Positions 1 to 13,783 are shown, numbered from the stretch's first letter. The stretch: DNA of 64,000 nt from Cladorhizidae sp. MBARI D1340-BT2 (GCA_028752905.1 JAQNBH010000014.1:31396276-31460275); one strand, 5' to 3'. A program made the numbers and translations. Notes: generated from the sequence alone by a model not told the origin.

Positions 1-1373
1 TACTTTAGAAAACTGGTTGGCACTCCAAAGTTATTGGAACTAGCAAGCATAAAACATAAAATGTAGCAACTTCTGACCATGCGCACCTGATTATTCCAGG
101 ACCCTCCTCCTATTCTCCCTGCCAATCTTTGCCAAATCAAAGAAGAAAGGGGTGAAAGGGTGCCTCCCTTGCCAGAGCCCCTTATACTTTTGGGATGTCC
201 TTGCATAGAAATGCAGAAAGGAAGCTAAGTATGCCAATAGAGACAATTGGGGGCTGAAAATTAGGATCTAATTAGGAATGAGTGGAGACAGCAGGAGTTT
301 CGCAAGAATTTCAAAATCAGAGTCATTTTCAGATTAGCTGAGGACACAACTGACCAGAGTGATGGATGAATAATGCACTCATACATTGTGTATCACAACC
401 ATCGCAGGATACCAACAGAAGAATGGAGACCAGAATGAAAGAACAACGAGAAGCCTGTAAAGAGTGTGCTAGAGAGAAATCTGCAATTGCTGAACGTGCA
501 TCAGAGAGTGGACATTCTATTGTGTGGGAGTAATATTAAGTGCATTAAAATCACCTTCTCGACAAATTGTATACACTTGATGTTTCCACTAGATGCCCTA
601 GCCTTCATCAGAGAATAATATATAAAGCATATTTATTATTTATTATACAGTCGTGTATTATTGTTTGGGTGATATTTGGATTGCTTTTTTCTTTTTACTA
701 TTTATTTATTTAGTTATCTATTTTTTGCTGTCACAAACAGTTAACATGCTGGACGCGTTGCCTATCGGTATATTTCAAGCTCATACAAGTCTTAGCATCT
801 CATTATAGCTAAAGCAACACCTCGAGAGAGAAGTTGATGATTGTAATCATTGTAATTATGCTCCTGTTTGAGGTGTAACAAAGATGTAAGTCTCAATTAA
901 TGGACTCATGGAAGGTTTTTATGGATCCTCCATGCATTTAGTTGTTTCAACTTCTCCAAACTCATCACTTCATGCAGGATCTTCACTTCAGACAACTTTG
1001 ATAAGTGGAACTTTATGTGCATCAAAGTGGCTTCAGTTTAATCTGATCAAATTCTGCATGTCGTAATACTATAAAAGAGATTATTCCTCTGGGATTCCTT
1101 TAAACGTTTTTCGTGGTCAATGATTTTATGCTGGACTCAGAGATAGTGTTCACTCAAAAAAATAAGAAAAGTAAGTCACTCTAATCATATAATATGGCAC
1201 TTGCAATTAAAAATTGTACGCAAAGAATTGTTTCTGTTTGAGTTGTCAACAGAGGCAAAGAGACATGCAATTCATAATTTAGGACAAAAGGGGGGGGGAA
1301 ATTATATGCACATACTTCTTTGAAAGAAGGACTGGCTTGTGCATATTACCAGTATATCTAGCAAAAGATATAG
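1..1373. repeat. Partial type I unit at the left window edge
   Basis: This matches the region that runs from about 4000 to 5220 in the next type I unit and from 18790 to 20030 in the third unit. It lacks the intact gene: at about 1370 the sequence jumps, after a stretch ending AGCAAAAGATATAG, directly into the landmark that normally follows the gene's upstream flank. The gene and its flank are therefore deleted, or were never joined, in this copy. No intact coding region was seen. Confidence 0.7.
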
Positions 1374-1810
1374 TTCAACACTGGAAGAGGGAAAGGGAAG
1401 CATATCGCATACTACTCTTATATTGGAGTGAAGTCAATGGTTGCTAAATGTGGACTGGTAGATTAAGTTATAGGGAACATTGCACTGCTGATCAGGACTA
1501 CCATTCTTCTTTCATATTTGGTGACCAAATTTTGTTCTCAGTCTCTTGATCAATGTCTGAGTGACATCATGATGTATGCATTGGTCTGATTTTTTAAGCA
1601 TAGTTCCCAGAGTAATATTCTTCAGTAGAAACTTCCATGCAACTATGCATAATGCAGAAATATCTTCCTCCACTTCAAGACACCCTATGAAGACATTATT
1701 TCTAAGGGACAACACATGCCTTCTCAGTCCCTCGTCTAATGATCAAGAACAGGTTATTTTTAATTTGATGCAGTCAGAAGATCAGAGATTTGGAGGATAA
1801 TCTCAATCTG

Positions 1811-1938
1811 TCATTTGTCCACTTGGAAATCCAGCTCACAGAAAAGACCACCTGCAAAGTCACATGTGATATTAAAGTTATTTTAAGGAACTGCTTGCGG
1901 ACATACAAAATGTATATATTGTGCATACATGGCATACT
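1811..1938 (-). pseudogene. Terminal-exon relic, C type, copy 1
   Basis: On the minus strand a TTTCAG acceptor-like sequence leads to a segment whose last 60 bases align codon by codon with the end of the intact gene's exon 3: C-D-F-A-G-G-L-F-C-E-L-D-F-Q-V-D-K-stop against H-D-F-D-G-G-I-F-N-C-R-L-D-L-E-V-D-D-stop. Further upstream the L-K-I-T part is recognisable but out of frame, and the segment is about 110 bases shorter than the intact exon. I read it as a decayed paralogue. Confidence 0.6.
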
Positions 1939-3112
1939 CTGAAAGGTTGCAACAACAGAAGCCACAGAAACCATGAGATCGAGGAATAGTTTATTCAAAC
2001 AGTTTTTATCATGACATGCAGATTCTTATTAGGATTAAATTTAACCACCTAGATGAATGTAAAGTTCACCAGTTATATTATTAGTCCTGGCTTTTCTCTG
2101 TGCTGAGAAATAGTCAGGTCAAATTCTGACTCAATTTTTGTTCTTGCATTCTCTGCCATCACGAGCATTGAGTGAATACTAATTTGGCAAAAATAGAAAT
2201 ATCGTAACAGTCAGATCAAACTATGTAATTAAATTTACAATGACATTCACTATAATCAACTTAAATTTTTGGTCTCTCGATGTTTAGACTAGATGCCCAA
2301 GCCTTCATTGGCAATGAATTACCACTGGACTGGGAGATACTGTGTTCACCAGTAATTTTGCTACCATACCCCAATATGGTACTTGCAGTAAATTAGGTCT
2401 TTAAAAATAGACAGGCCTGTTTGGGTGATCACAAATGGGCAAGGCAGCATTGAAGTCCAAACAAAGGCATCTTAAGTAAGACATCCTATAAGTTTCTTGG
2501 GAACAAGGTCAAACTTCTGCCTAGAAGTTGCATATCCAGGAAGATACAGACTCCAACAGCCAATGGAATCAAGACAGAGATTTTTTCTTGGGTGATAGTT
2601 GTCCACCATTACAAGAAGAACTAGAAAACTTTGTTCACTAGGAGAAGCAAAAGTCTAAACTTTAAATTGGAGTGCACCCAATGGTAACTTAGGTGGGTGA
2701 ATTGCATTGCACTATGAACCTGGACATAACTGTTTATGATGACCAAATGTTGTTAACAATACCTTGACCAATGCCTGAGCGACATTAAACATGATGCAAG
2801 TATTTATTTTAGTTTTCAAGCATAGATACCAGAATAATGTTATGCAGTAGAAACTTCATCGCAGCTACTAGTGCCCCACGCAGTAATATCTACTCCACTT
2901 CAAGACACCTTACGAGGGCATAAATTCTAAGAGATTACACGTTCCTGCTCAGTCCCTCAATTAAAAATACAAATAATAATCTTCAAGAAATCATTTTAAT
3001 TTTTTTTTATTCATCACAATTATGGTCATCACTAAATTACATATCTACTTCCAACATCTGTGCATAGAGTTTGATTTGTGATATCATATGTATCATTTCT
3101 TTAAGGAATCTT

Positions 3113-3180
3113 TCATGTGTCTACTTGGAGATCAAACTTACAACTGAAAGGACAACCTGCAAAGGCACATGACGTAGTTT
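3113..3180 (-). pseudogene. Terminal-exon relic, E type, copy 1
   Basis: The minus strand reads toward a stop as K-F-D-L-Q-V-D-T-stop, aligning with R-L-D-L-E-V-D-D-stop of the intact gene. This E-type sequence is a second, more diverged paralogue lineage. The rest of the exon is not recognisable. Confidence 0.45.
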
Positions 3181-3791
3181 AAAGAACTTCTCACACAATT
3201 ACACTCAATGCCACACCTATATGTTATGCATACATGGCATATGCTGAAGAAAGTTGAAACAATAGAAGTTACTGAGACAGCAGGAAAGATTGAGAATTAG
3301 TTGATTCAATCTCTTCTAGCAACATGCACGATCTTAGAAGATCAAACTGAGTCCACCAGAATCCTGTATAGTTCAGCAGTGTTAATTGTTGGTCCTGGCT
3401 GGATTCTTTCCTGGGAAATTATCTGGTCAAATTCTTGTTTAACTCTTTATAATGCAAACATGCATATTCTGTGTAGGGGAAGTTGATGCAACGGAAGCAA
3501 CTGAGACACCAGGAAAACCTGAGGAATAGTCAATATAATATGACATGCAGATTCTGACAGCATTAAACTGAAGTGAGGTAGAAGCCAGTAAAGAAGTCTC
3601 TTTGCTGAGAAATAGTCCCATCAAACTATTTTGTTCATGCTTTATCTGCAGTCATGAGGATTGGGTGTGCAATTTCAACTTGATTATTCAAGATGAGGTT
3701 ACATTTACAACCACTCTTTCTTCCATTGAATCTGCCTCTGTCAAATGACTTTAACCCAATCTACTAAACATCAAATTTAAATAATCCCTAA

Positions 3792-3888
3792 TCCATCCTG
3801 AAGAAAGCAATTGAACATGCAAGTGAGCTCTTCATCCGTCTCATCAAGCTGCCTCGGTGGTATCACCATGGCGTTCCATGTGGACATA
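3792..3888 (-). pseudogene. Exon-2 relic, J type, copy 1
   Basis: The minus strand contains E-E-L-T-C-M-F-N-C-F-L-Q-D-G, whose DNA matches the intact exon 2 around its L-T-F-L-V-Q-C-L-P-L codons (CTCAC..., TGTTCAAT..., CTT...). Splice sites and the downstream exon are not in register. It sits in the type I units only. Confidence 0.45.
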
Positions 3889-5771
3889 GTATAGCTGCTA
3901 TAAACTTGCAACAAGTCGAAAATGAGTTGCCTTTTTTTCTTCCTTTTTTTTTTATTTGGGAGGGGAGGGGGGGCATTTTTGCTCAGATGTACTTTATTTG
4001 AGAAAGCTAGTTTGCACTCCAAAGTTATTGGTACCGTCGTGAAATGCATCAACTTCACACCGGATTATCAGGCTACTCCTCCTATCCTCCCCACCAATCT
4101 TAGCCGAAATGAAGAAGAGAGGGGGGAATAGGTGTCTCTGGAGCCTTTTGTACTTGGAATGTCCCTGCATAGAAATGCAGAAAGGAAGCTAAGTATGCCA
4201 ATACAAACAATTTGGAGGATGAAACTTTAGGAATGAGTGAAGACAGCCAGAGGGTCGCAAAAAAATTCAACATCAGAGTCATTTTCAGATCCGGGAAAAC
4301 TCTGAAGGAACAACTGACCAGAGTGAAGGATGAATAATGCACTAATGTATTGTGTGCCACTACACTTGCAGGATACCAACAGAAGACTGGAGACCAGAAT
4401 GAAAGAACAACAAGATGCCTTTAAGAGTGTGCTAAAGAGAAATCTGCAATTACTGAATATGCATGGAACAGTGGACATTTTATTGTATCGGAGAATGTTT
4501 TAGGAATATTAGGTACATATATAAAGTATTTCACTTTTATTTTTATGTTTTAGTTAATATACAGTCATGTATTATTATTTTAGTGATACTGTTATCTATT
4601 TTCGTGCAGTTACAAATGGTTCGCGCGCTAGACGCGTGTGCCTGTCAGTATATTTCAAGCTCATGCGATTAACATCTTATTATTCCTTATGATGCTAGAG
4701 CAAAACCTCGAGAGAGAGAAAATTTGATTATAGAGTTCATTGTAATTATGCTCCTCTTTGGGATATCACAAATGATGGAAGTTACACTCAATGTATAGTT
4801 TTTATTGCTCCACGGCAGATTTAGTTGTTTCAACTTCTCCAAACCTATCGATATCTTCACTTCAGACAATTTTGATAAGTGGAACTTTACTTGCATCTAA
4901 GTGGCTTCAGTTTAATCTGATCAAATTCTGCATGTCGTAATATAGATTATTCCTCTGGGATTCCTCCAAATGTTTTTCCTGGCCAATGATTTTATGCTGG
5001 ACTCAGAGATAGTGTTCACTCAAAAAATAAGTCACTCAGTATCGCACTTGCAGTAGATCACATTTAAAAATTATATGCAAAGAAGAATTGTTTCTGTTTG
5101 AGTTGTCAACAGTGGCAAAGAGACATGCAATTCACAATTAGTGACTAATGAAACACTTTTATAAGACCATGCTTCTTTGGAAGAAGGAATGGCTTGTGCT
5201 TAGTACCAGCATACCTAGCAAAAGACACACTGCTATATATAGTCAATGCTACCTTGGCTCATTCAGTGACAATTCTCCACCAAGATACAAAGCATTATTT
5301 ACCCTTGGAAGAACAAAATGTGACTGTAGAAAATTAAACTTCATTTAAAGTGGAATAAAATATTGAATATTGGACTATACATATAAGCAGCACTGCACTA
5401 TGCATCAGCTTGTCCAGGTTTTTGTCAGTTTGATAGTCAAATTTTGTTCTGAGTGTCTTGATCAATGCCTGGATAAAACTAACCAAATGTAAATATTACT
5501 AGTTTCAATTTTTGGGGGGAACATCAGATCTAACATTAGTGTATTGTAGTGGAAACTTCAGTCCAGCTACCAGTGCATCACGGAATAATATCATCTCCTC
5601 TTCAAGACACTTTCTTTATAAGGGCATCAGATCGACAACACATGCCTGCTGTGCCCCTCAATATAATAGTGGTCAACAAGTTTCATTTTAATGTTAGTAC
5701 ATGTACACTATAACAATAAATAATACAACATTAACACATATTATTCATATTTTATATATTTCTATTATCGT

Positions 5772-6522
5772 TCAATCATCCACTTCGAGATCAAGCCTAC
5801 AATTGAAAATGCCACCATCAAAGTCATGTTCATTTTTGGTTATCTTGAGCTTGTCAATCTTATTGATCACATCAAAGTCTGCATTCCTTCCATGTACAAA
5901 TGTGAATTTAAGCAAACATTCTCCATGATGACCCAGCAGAGTCAGCTTGAGACCAGGGCAGCCAATTACACCATCATCATTACCAAAGCCACTTTTGATA
6001 CCCCTAGCCTGAAACAAAATAAGATAATCACAATTATTTTCAGAGAGTTTGGATTAATATGCAAGCTCAATATTGTGCTAACTATGCTGGGACAACTATA
6101 ATTTCCATTTATGCCACACTGGCCGAAACTTAGAAATTATGTAGTTAAGTGAAGATTTACAGTATTTTATGCCAGATTCCTTTGAAAATGGCTATTGTGT
6201 GTTCTAATGCACCAGCCTGTCTACTACATCAGCCTATATCCAGTACCAAATTTGAAGTAGAAGTGCGTATAGTATAAATACACAATAGCTTTACCTCGAT
6301 TGTATCGCTTGACTCCGGCTCAAGTTTTTTATCGTCTCCTATCCACTTGCCTTTTTCCAGGGGAAGGCATTGAACAAGGAAGGTGAGAACACTCTTGTTC
6401 TCCATTTTAATATGGACTTCTACAACAACAAAAAACAATAATAAACCAAACAAAATTTTTTTATTAAAATGTGCAAAAAAAATGTTCAGTAACCATCTAT
6501 AGATCTTACCTGGAGCTGACAT
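5772..6522 (-). CDS. Array gene copy 1: unrecognised 124-residue protein, three exons
   Basis: Coding exons (minus strand) are 6510-6522 (M-S-A-P plus one base), 6295-6419 and 5772-6008, joined by introns of 90 and 286 bp with GTAAG/TAG and GTAAAG/CAG borders; phases 1 and 0 fit exactly. The product has no signal peptide or membrane segment, four cysteines (residues 22, 63, 77, 116), a central glycine-rich stretch (S-G-F-G-N-D-D-G-V-I-G) and alternating hydrophobic residues suggesting a small beta-rich, probably intracellular protein. I do not recognise the family and assign no function. A TATA box lies 107 bp upstream of the ATG. Residues 110 and 117 are D and R, the type I variant. Identical protein to copy 3. 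Confidence 0.8.
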
Positions 6523-6628
6523 ATTGAGGAAGAGTAATGTTGGTATTAGCCTTCTACTATATATGAAGTTTGGAGTTCCACTGGTTTGTAGAGGAAATAT
6601 GATGATAGATGAATAAAGAAAAGCTCTC

Positions 6629-6636
6629 TATTTATA
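6629..6636 (-). promoter_or_regulatory. TATA box of array gene copy 1
   Basis: TATAAATA on the minus strand, about 107 bp before the ATG, in a block (CACGCTATAAATAGAGAGC) conserved in all five gene copies. Transcription would be expected to start roughly 30 bp downstream, leaving a short leader. Confidence 0.65.
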
Positions 6637-7821
6637 GCGTGCTACCAAGGTGGTTTTAAAATTTGTTTCAATGAGCTGATTGCTTTTGCACAGGTATATA
6701 CACCATAATTATGCAAATACTTACTATATGATATGTATGCAAGTGTATTCTGATAAATTAGGGGAATTTATAACAACTTAAACTGAAGCCACTGAGAAAG
6801 CAGGAAAAACATGATTGTAGTTCCTGAGGAATAACTTATTGAAACACTCTACCAATGCAGTATGACATGCAGATTCTAAGCTGAAGCCACCTATAGAGAA
6901 GGAAACAAAGTTTACAGAGAGGAACTTCTAACAAACTTCAATAAATGCTGAACAGCTATGATGTCTGCAAATCCCAGGATACACCAACTGTAGTAATAAT
7001 TAGACTCTACAAACTCAGGAATAGTGGCAGCATTGATAGATAATGGCTTCAATTTGACGGCAAAGAATATCTGCTGGACTAAGAGATGTTATTAACCCAG
7101 AAAATTAGAAGTTAAAGTAATCATACCAAATGTGAGACTTGCAATAGCTTATGCTTCAAAATTACAGGAACAATCTTGTATTTTGAGAGTTAAGGTGGCA
7201 TGGAAGTCTCAATTAAGGCATCTAATGAAAGACATTATATAAGGCATAAGTGTTTCTTGGGAACAAGGTCAGACTTGGTGCCTGGTAGAAGCAAGACATA
7301 TACAGACTGCAATCAATGGAAGCAAGCACAGATTGGTCTTCACCGACAATTCTAGACACAAACAAGAAAAGCTAGAGTACTTTGTTCAACACTGGAAGAG
7401 GGAAAGGGAAGCATATCGCATACTACTCTTATATTGGAGTGAAGTCAATGGTTGCTAAATGTGGACTGGTAGATTAAGTTATAGGGAACATTGCACTGCT
7501 GATCAGGACTACCATTCTTCTTTCATATTTGGTGACCAAATTTTGTTCTCAGTCTCTTGATCAATGTCTGAGTGACATCATGATGTACGCATTGGTCTGA
7601 TTTTTTAAGCATAGTTCCCAGAGTAATATTCTTCAGTAGAAACTTCCATGCAACTATGCATAATGCAGAAATATCTTCCTCCACTTCAAGACACCCTATG
7701 AAGACATTATTTCTAAGGGACAACACATGCCTTCTCAGTCCCTCAACTAATGATCAAGAACAGGTTATTTTTAATTTGATGCAGTCAGAAGATCTGATAT
7801 TTGGAGGATAATCTCAATCTG

Positions 7822-7949
7822 TCATTTGTCCACTTGGAAATCCAGCTCACAGAAAAGACCACCTGCAAAGTCACATGTGATTTTAAAGTTATTTTAAGGG
7901 ACTGCTTGCGGACATACAAAATGTATATATTGTGCATACATGGCATACT
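7822..7949 (-). pseudogene. Terminal-exon relic, C type, copy 2
   Basis: Same structure as the relic at 1811-1938: acceptor-like TTTCAG, then a segment ending in L-F-C-E-L-D-F-Q-V-D-K-stop. A few substitutions separate it from copy 1. Confidence 0.6.
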
Positions 7950-9935
7950 CTGAAAGGTTGCAACAACAGAAGTCACAGAGACCATGAAAGATCAAGGAAT
8001 AGTTTATTCAGACAGTTCTATCATGACATGCAGATTCTGATTAGGATTAAATTTAACCACCTAGATGAATGTAGTAAAGTTCACCAGTTATATTATTAGT
8101 CCTGGCTTTTCTCTGTGCTGAGAAATAGTCAGGTCAAATTCTGAATCAAATTTGGTTCTTGCATTCTCTGCCATCATGTGCATTGGGTGAGTACCAATTT
8201 GGCAAAAATAGAAATATCATAAGAGTCAGACAAACTCTGTAATTATATTTACAGTGACTTTCACAATAATCAACTTGAATTTTTGCTCTTTGACTAGATG
8301 CTCTAGCCTTCATCTGGAATAGTTAATTTCGTTATTCTTCATTGGGAGTCTGTAATTAATTTTCTTCGTGCACTCTCTGCAATCATGAGGATTGGATCTG
8401 CATCATCCACTCGAGCATTCAAGTGGAGATGCCATTTATAACTGCTCCAAAGCAAATTTGTTGCATTGAATCTTTTTCTGTCAAATATTGACTTGACTCA
8501 ACCCTATCATCAAGATGCTTAAAAGATATCGCCAAGACATTCAATGCAGACATAAGATACCTGTTCAATGCACTTAACACAATTAAGCATTACTTATAAA
8601 AGAACACCCACAGACTGGATAGTTAGTATGAAATTTCGAATACTCTCTTCGGAATATGATATACTCTTCTAAAGCATCTTATTATTTTTCTTCTCTCAAC
8701 ATCTTTCCTACAAAAACTAATGATAACTGTCCTGGCCTTAGTCATTTCATATTTATATAGTCCTATCAGTATCTGCATGTATAATTTATAATACATGGCT
8801 ATAAAAACATTTACATAATGTGTACATTCTCAACGAATTCACCTACTAGACCACCACATGCCAAATAACATAATTCCAATTATCGACATTTACACCAGCC
8901 CCCTACACTGGGCCATAACCACCCTACATGAATCCTGCATAAATTAAAGGCACGTTTTTGGTTGTGTGACCTTAGAGTCAGCCAAATATTTTCAAAAAGG
9001 TTGACCACATGGAACCCCTTTCTGCATCCACTCATGCAGAAGTGCTGCAAATACAACAGTAGTAGGATACAGGCCCTACAAACTGATGAACAGTGGCAGC
9101 ATAGGTAGCTTTTGGCTAGAATTTGATGGAAATGAATTTGCACTGGACTGGGATGCACTATTTCCACCAGAAATTATGCAACCATACCAATATAGTACTT
9201 GCAGTAGATTATGTCTTGAAAAATATGCAGGATAACTTGATCCTGTTTGGGTGATCACAAATGGGCAAGGCAGAATGGAAGTCTCAATAAAGGCATCTAA
9301 AGAAAGACTTTTTATAAGTTTCTTGGGAATAAGGTTAAACTTGTGCCTGGTAGTAGCATATCCAGGAAGGTACAGACTTCAATAGTCAAGGCCGAGACTT
9401 TCTCTTGGTGATGGTTCACCACCATCACAAGAAGAGCTAGAGAACTTTCTTCAACACTAGAAGCAAAAGTGAGTGTACACTAGAAGCAAAAGTGAGTGTA
9501 CACTTTAATTGGAGTGCACCCAATGGTAACTAAGGTGGGTGAATTGATAGGGAGCATTGCGCTATGAACTTGGATAACCGTTAATGTTTTTGTGTTCAAT
9601 GACCAAATTTTGTCAACAATATCTTGACCAATGCCTGAGTGACATTAAACATGATGCAAGTGGTTTTGAAGCATGGATTCCAGAATAATATTCTGCAGAA
9701 GAAACGTCATTGCAGCTACTAGTGCCCCAAGCAGTAATATCTACTCCACTTCAAGACACCTTACGAGGTCATAACTTCTAATAGACAACACACTAGCTGC
9801 TCAGTCCCTCAATTAAAAACACAAATAATAATCATCAAGATATTTAGCACAATATTGGTCATCACATTTACTTCCAACATCTGTGCAAATAGTTTGATTT
9901 GTCTTATAATATGTATCATTTCTTTAAGGAATCTT

Positions 9936-10000
9936 TCATGTGTCCACTTGGAGATCAAACTTACTACTGAAAGGACAACCTGCAAAGCCATAATTATGAT
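9936..10000 (-). pseudogene. Terminal-exon relic, E type, copy 2
   Basis: The minus strand reads F-A-G-C-P-F-S-S-K-F-D-L-Q-V-D-T-stop, aligned with F-D-G-G-I-F-N-C-R-L-D-L-E-V-D-D-stop of the intact gene. Only this 3' part is recognisable. Confidence 0.5.
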
Positions 10001-10668
10001 ATAGTTCTAATTATTATAAGGGACTGTTTGCTATCACACGAGTACACTTAATGCAATACCTATATATTATGCAGACATGGCATATGCTGAAAGGTTGAAA
10101 CAACAGAAGTCATTGAGAGACCAGGAAAGATTGAGGAAAAGTTTATTCCATCTCTTCTAGCAATAAAATATGACATGCAGATTCTGAGAACTGGAGCCAC
10201 CAGAATCCTGTATAGTTCAGCAGTGTTATTGTTGGTCCTGGCAGGACTCTTTTCTGGGAAATTGTCCAGTCAAATTCTGTAATCAATTTAGTTCATTTTG
10301 TTTACCTATATATTATGCATTCCTGCACATTGTGGTTAGGGGAAGTTGATACAATGGACCACTGAGACACCAGGAAAACTGTGGAATAGTTTATTCTATC
10401 AACATGCAAATTCTGACAGCATTAAACTGAAGTGAGGTAGAAGCCAGTAAAGAGGTCTCTTTGCTGAGAAATAGTCCCATCAAACTATTTTGTTCTTGCT
10501 TAATCTGCAGTCATGAGGATTGGGTGTGCATGACTGTTCTACTTCCACTTGATCATTAAAGATGAGGTTACATTTACAACCACTCTAAAGATGACTTTGT
10601 TAAATTGAATCTCTCTCTGTCAAATGACTTCACCTAACCTACTCAACATCAAACATAAATATCCATAG

Positions 10669-10769
10669 TCCCCATCCTGAAGAAAGCAATTGAACATGCA
10701 AGTGAGCTCTTCATTCCTCTCATCCAGATGCCTCGGAGGTAGCGCCTCACATTCCATGTTCACATCAGA
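10669..10769 (-). pseudogene. Exon-2 relic, F type, copy 1, with its own TATA box
   Basis: The minus strand contains V-N-M-E-C-E ... E-E-L-T-C-M-F-N-C-F-L-Q-D-G, matching the DNA of intact exon 2 near L-T-F-L-V-Q-C-L. About 130 bp upstream on the same strand is TATAAAA (10901-10907) followed by AGAGAGGTAAGT, which resembles a promoter and a first-exon donor. This looks like a decayed paralogous gene that kept promoter-like sequence. Confidence 0.5.
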
Positions 10770-11440
10770 CACACATCGAGTAATCTTTACACACTTAAGC
10801 AATGCAAAATCAAAGCAATAACTAGAGAGATAAACAGTCAGACTTAGAATGTTCTCTTCAGAAGTTAGCCTGCTCTTCTAAAGAGACTTACCTCTCTGAT
10901 TTTTATATCAGCTTTTTCTTTTCTAAACCTTCTAATGAGAAATGTTATGAATTATCCTGGCTTAGCTTTTTCACGTTCAACACTTTGGGAAGAAGAAAAT
11001 GTGAGCATATCTATAGAACACTACAATTAAAATTCTATGATAGCTAAATATGGTCAAGATAATTATGGGGAACACTAATCAAGTAAATGTTGAAGGCTGG
11101 TGAACACCTTTTGTTCTCGTTTGTTGACCAATCTCTGAGTGACATTGAACATGATGTACACACTGGCCTGTTTTTGAAGCATAGATCCCAGAGTAATATT
11201 CTGCAGTAGAAACTACAGCACAGCTACTAGTGCCCCATGCAGTAATATCTTCTCCTCCATTTCGAGACATCCTATGTGGATATTATTCCTAAGGGACAGC
11301 ACATGCCCATGCTCAGTTCCTCAACTAATGATTATATAAATTTTGATAGCACAATTACTATTACAAATCTACTTACAACATCTATGCATAGTGAGTGATT
11401 TATTCAGAAGACCATATATTTTGAAGATAATCTCAAATTG

Positions 11441-11568
11441 TCATCTGTCCACTTGGAAATCCAGCTCACAGAAAAGACCACCTGCAAAGTCACATGTGGT
11501 TTTAAAGTTATTCTAAGGGACTATTTGCGGACATACAAAATGTATATATTATGCATACATGGCATACT
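11441..11568 (-). pseudogene. Terminal-exon relic, C' type, copy 1
   Basis: The longest in-frame relic: N-N-F-K-T-T-C-D-F-A-G-G-L-F-C-E-L-D-F-Q-V-D-R-stop on the minus strand, alignable to the last 25 residues of the intact protein with one three-residue gap and one single-residue gap. Stops lie further upstream. Confidence 0.6.
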
Positions 11569-12665
11569 CTGAAAGTTTGCAACAACAGAAGCCACAGAAA
11601 CCATGAGATCGAGGAATAGTTTATTCAAACAGTTTTTATCATGACATGCAGATTCTGATTAGGATTAAATTTAACCACCTAGATGAATGTAAAGTTCACC
11701 AGTTATATTATTAGTCCTGGATTTTCTCTGTGCTGAGAAATAGTCAGGTCAAATTCTGACTCAATTTTTGTTCTTGCATTCTCTGCCATCACGAGCATTG
11801 AGTGAATACTAATTTGGCAAAAATGGAAATATCATAACAGTCAGAACAAACTATGTAATTAAATTTACAATGACATTCATCACTTTAATTTTTGCTCTCT
11901 CGATGTTTAGACTAGATGCCCAGGCCTTCATTGGCAATGAATTACCACTGGACTGGGAGACACTGTGTTCACCAGAAATTTTGCTACCATACCAATATGG
12001 TACTTGCAGTAAATTAGGTCTTTAAAAATAGACAGGCCTGTTTGGGTGATCACAAGTGGGCAAGGCAGCATTGAAGTCTCATCTAAAGTAAGACATTCTT
12101 TAAGTTTCTTGGGAACAAGGTCAAACTTCTGCCTGGTAGTAGCATTTCCAGGAAGATACAGACTGCAATAGCCAATGGCAGAGATTTTTCTTGAGTGATA
12201 ATTGTCCACCATCACAAGAAGAGCAAGAAAACTTTGTTCACACTAGGAGAAGCTAAAGTGTGTGTACACATCTAAACTTTAAATTGGAGTGCACCCAATG
12301 GTAACTTAGGTGGGTGAATTGCATTGCACTATGAACCTGGATAACTGTCATGATGACCAAATTTTGTTAACAATACCTTGACCAATGCCTGAGTGACATT
12401 AAACCTGATGCAAGTATTTATTTTAGTTTTCAAGCAAAGATCCCAGAATAATATTCTGCAGTAGGTACATATATAAAGTATTAATTTTAGTTACTTCTTT
12501 ATTATTATTTAATATACAGTCATGTATTATTGTTTTGGTGATGCTGTTATCTATTTTCTTGCTGTTACAAATGGTTCGCATAATAGACGTGTGTGCCTGT
12601 CGGTATATTTCAAGCTCATGCGAGTCATAAAATCTTGTTATTCCTCATGATTCTAGAGCAAAACC

Positions 12666-12666
<1 letters not shown>

Positions 12667-12703
<37 letters not shown>
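12667..12703. repeat. GA microsatellite, long allele
   Basis: About 18 AG units. The homologous position in other units has 3-14 units (about 4703, 19504, 22500, 35948), so length changes fast between copies. Confidence 0.9.
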
Positions 12704-12706
<3 letters not shown>

Positions 12707-13783
12707 TTTGATTATCGTAATTATGCTCCTCTTCGGGATATCACAAATGATGGGAAGTTTCACTCAATGTAAAGTTTTTATGGTTCCATGGCAGATTTAG
12801 TTGTTTCAACTTCCCCAAACCTATCAGTCAATGCAGGATCCTCACTTCAGACAAGTTTGATAAGTGGAACTTTACTTGCATCTAAGTGGCTTCAGTTTAA
12901 TCTGATCAAATTCTGCATGTCATAATACTATAAAAGAGATTATTCCTCTGGGATTCCTTGAAAAGTTTTTCCTGGTCAATGATTTTATGCTGGACTCAGA
13001 GATAGTGTTCACTCAAAAAAAATGAGTCACTCTGATCGTATACTATGGCACTTGACTTTTAAAAATTATATGCAAAGAATTGTTTCTGTTTGAGTTATCA
13101 ACAGTGGCAAAGAGAGACGTGCAATTCACAATTAAGGACTAATGTATAAGGCCATAGTTCTTGAGAAGAAGGATTGGCTTGTGCATAGTACCAGCATATC
13201 TAGCAAAAGACACACTGCTATAGATAGTCAATGCCACCCTGGCTCATTCACTGACAGTTCTGTACAAACATAAGGAAAGATAGAAAGCATTGTCTACCTC
13301 TGGAAGATTCAAATGTGAGTGTAGAACTTCATTTGCAGTGGAATAAAAGTAGAATATTGGACTACATATATATAGGCAGCACTGCACCATGCATCAGCAT
13401 GTCCATGTTTTAGTCTGATTGACAGTCAAATTCTGTTTTGAGTGTCTGACCAAACTGGATAAAATGTAAATATTATTAGTTTCAATTTTGTTTTGGAACA
13501 TCAGATCTAAAATTAGTGTATTGTATTGTAGAGTAAACTTCAGTCCAGCTAACAGTGCAATCACGCAATCATATCTTCTAGTCTTCAATACACTTTATAA
13601 GGGCATCAGATCGACAACACATGCCAGCTGTGCCCCTCAATATAATAGTGGTCAACAAATCTCATTTTAATATTAGTACACTACAATTATATTCATCAAT
13701 AAATAACAAATCAACTTATAACATTAACACATATTATTCATATGTTATGAAGGTCATGTATTTCTGTTATAAATCTTGATCTT

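Larger units (their letters stand above)
1374..7384. repeat. Type I macro-unit, copy 1
   Basis: Runs from the landmark through terminal-exon relics (1811-1938, about 3113-3180), an exon-2 relic (3792-3888), spacer sequence shared with 18790-20160, and the first intact gene (5772-6522) with its upstream flank to 7384. Against copy 2 (15400-22080) it lacks the 730-bp inverted-repeat element and differs by small indels, including a TAATTA tract at 6706-6711. Confidence 0.8.

Noticed and set aside
1512..1715. Open frame of 67 codons repeated near 7523, 15544, 25185 and 38819
   Set aside because: It lies downstream of the gene units, has no splice or start support, and its homologous region after the intact genes (for example 13394-13588) reads differently and with indels. 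It repeats only because the DNA is duplicated.
5772..6522. Assignment of the array gene to a small beta-sandwich cytolysin-type family such as aegerolysins
   Set aside because: Length and glycine/hydrophobic spacing are loosely similar, but no diagnostic motif is visible, so I leave the family unassigned.
8880..9167. Open frame of 95 codons repeated near 26769 and 40177
   Set aside because: Same reasoning: conserved through block duplication, no coding signature; homologous stretches in other sub-units contain stops and indels.
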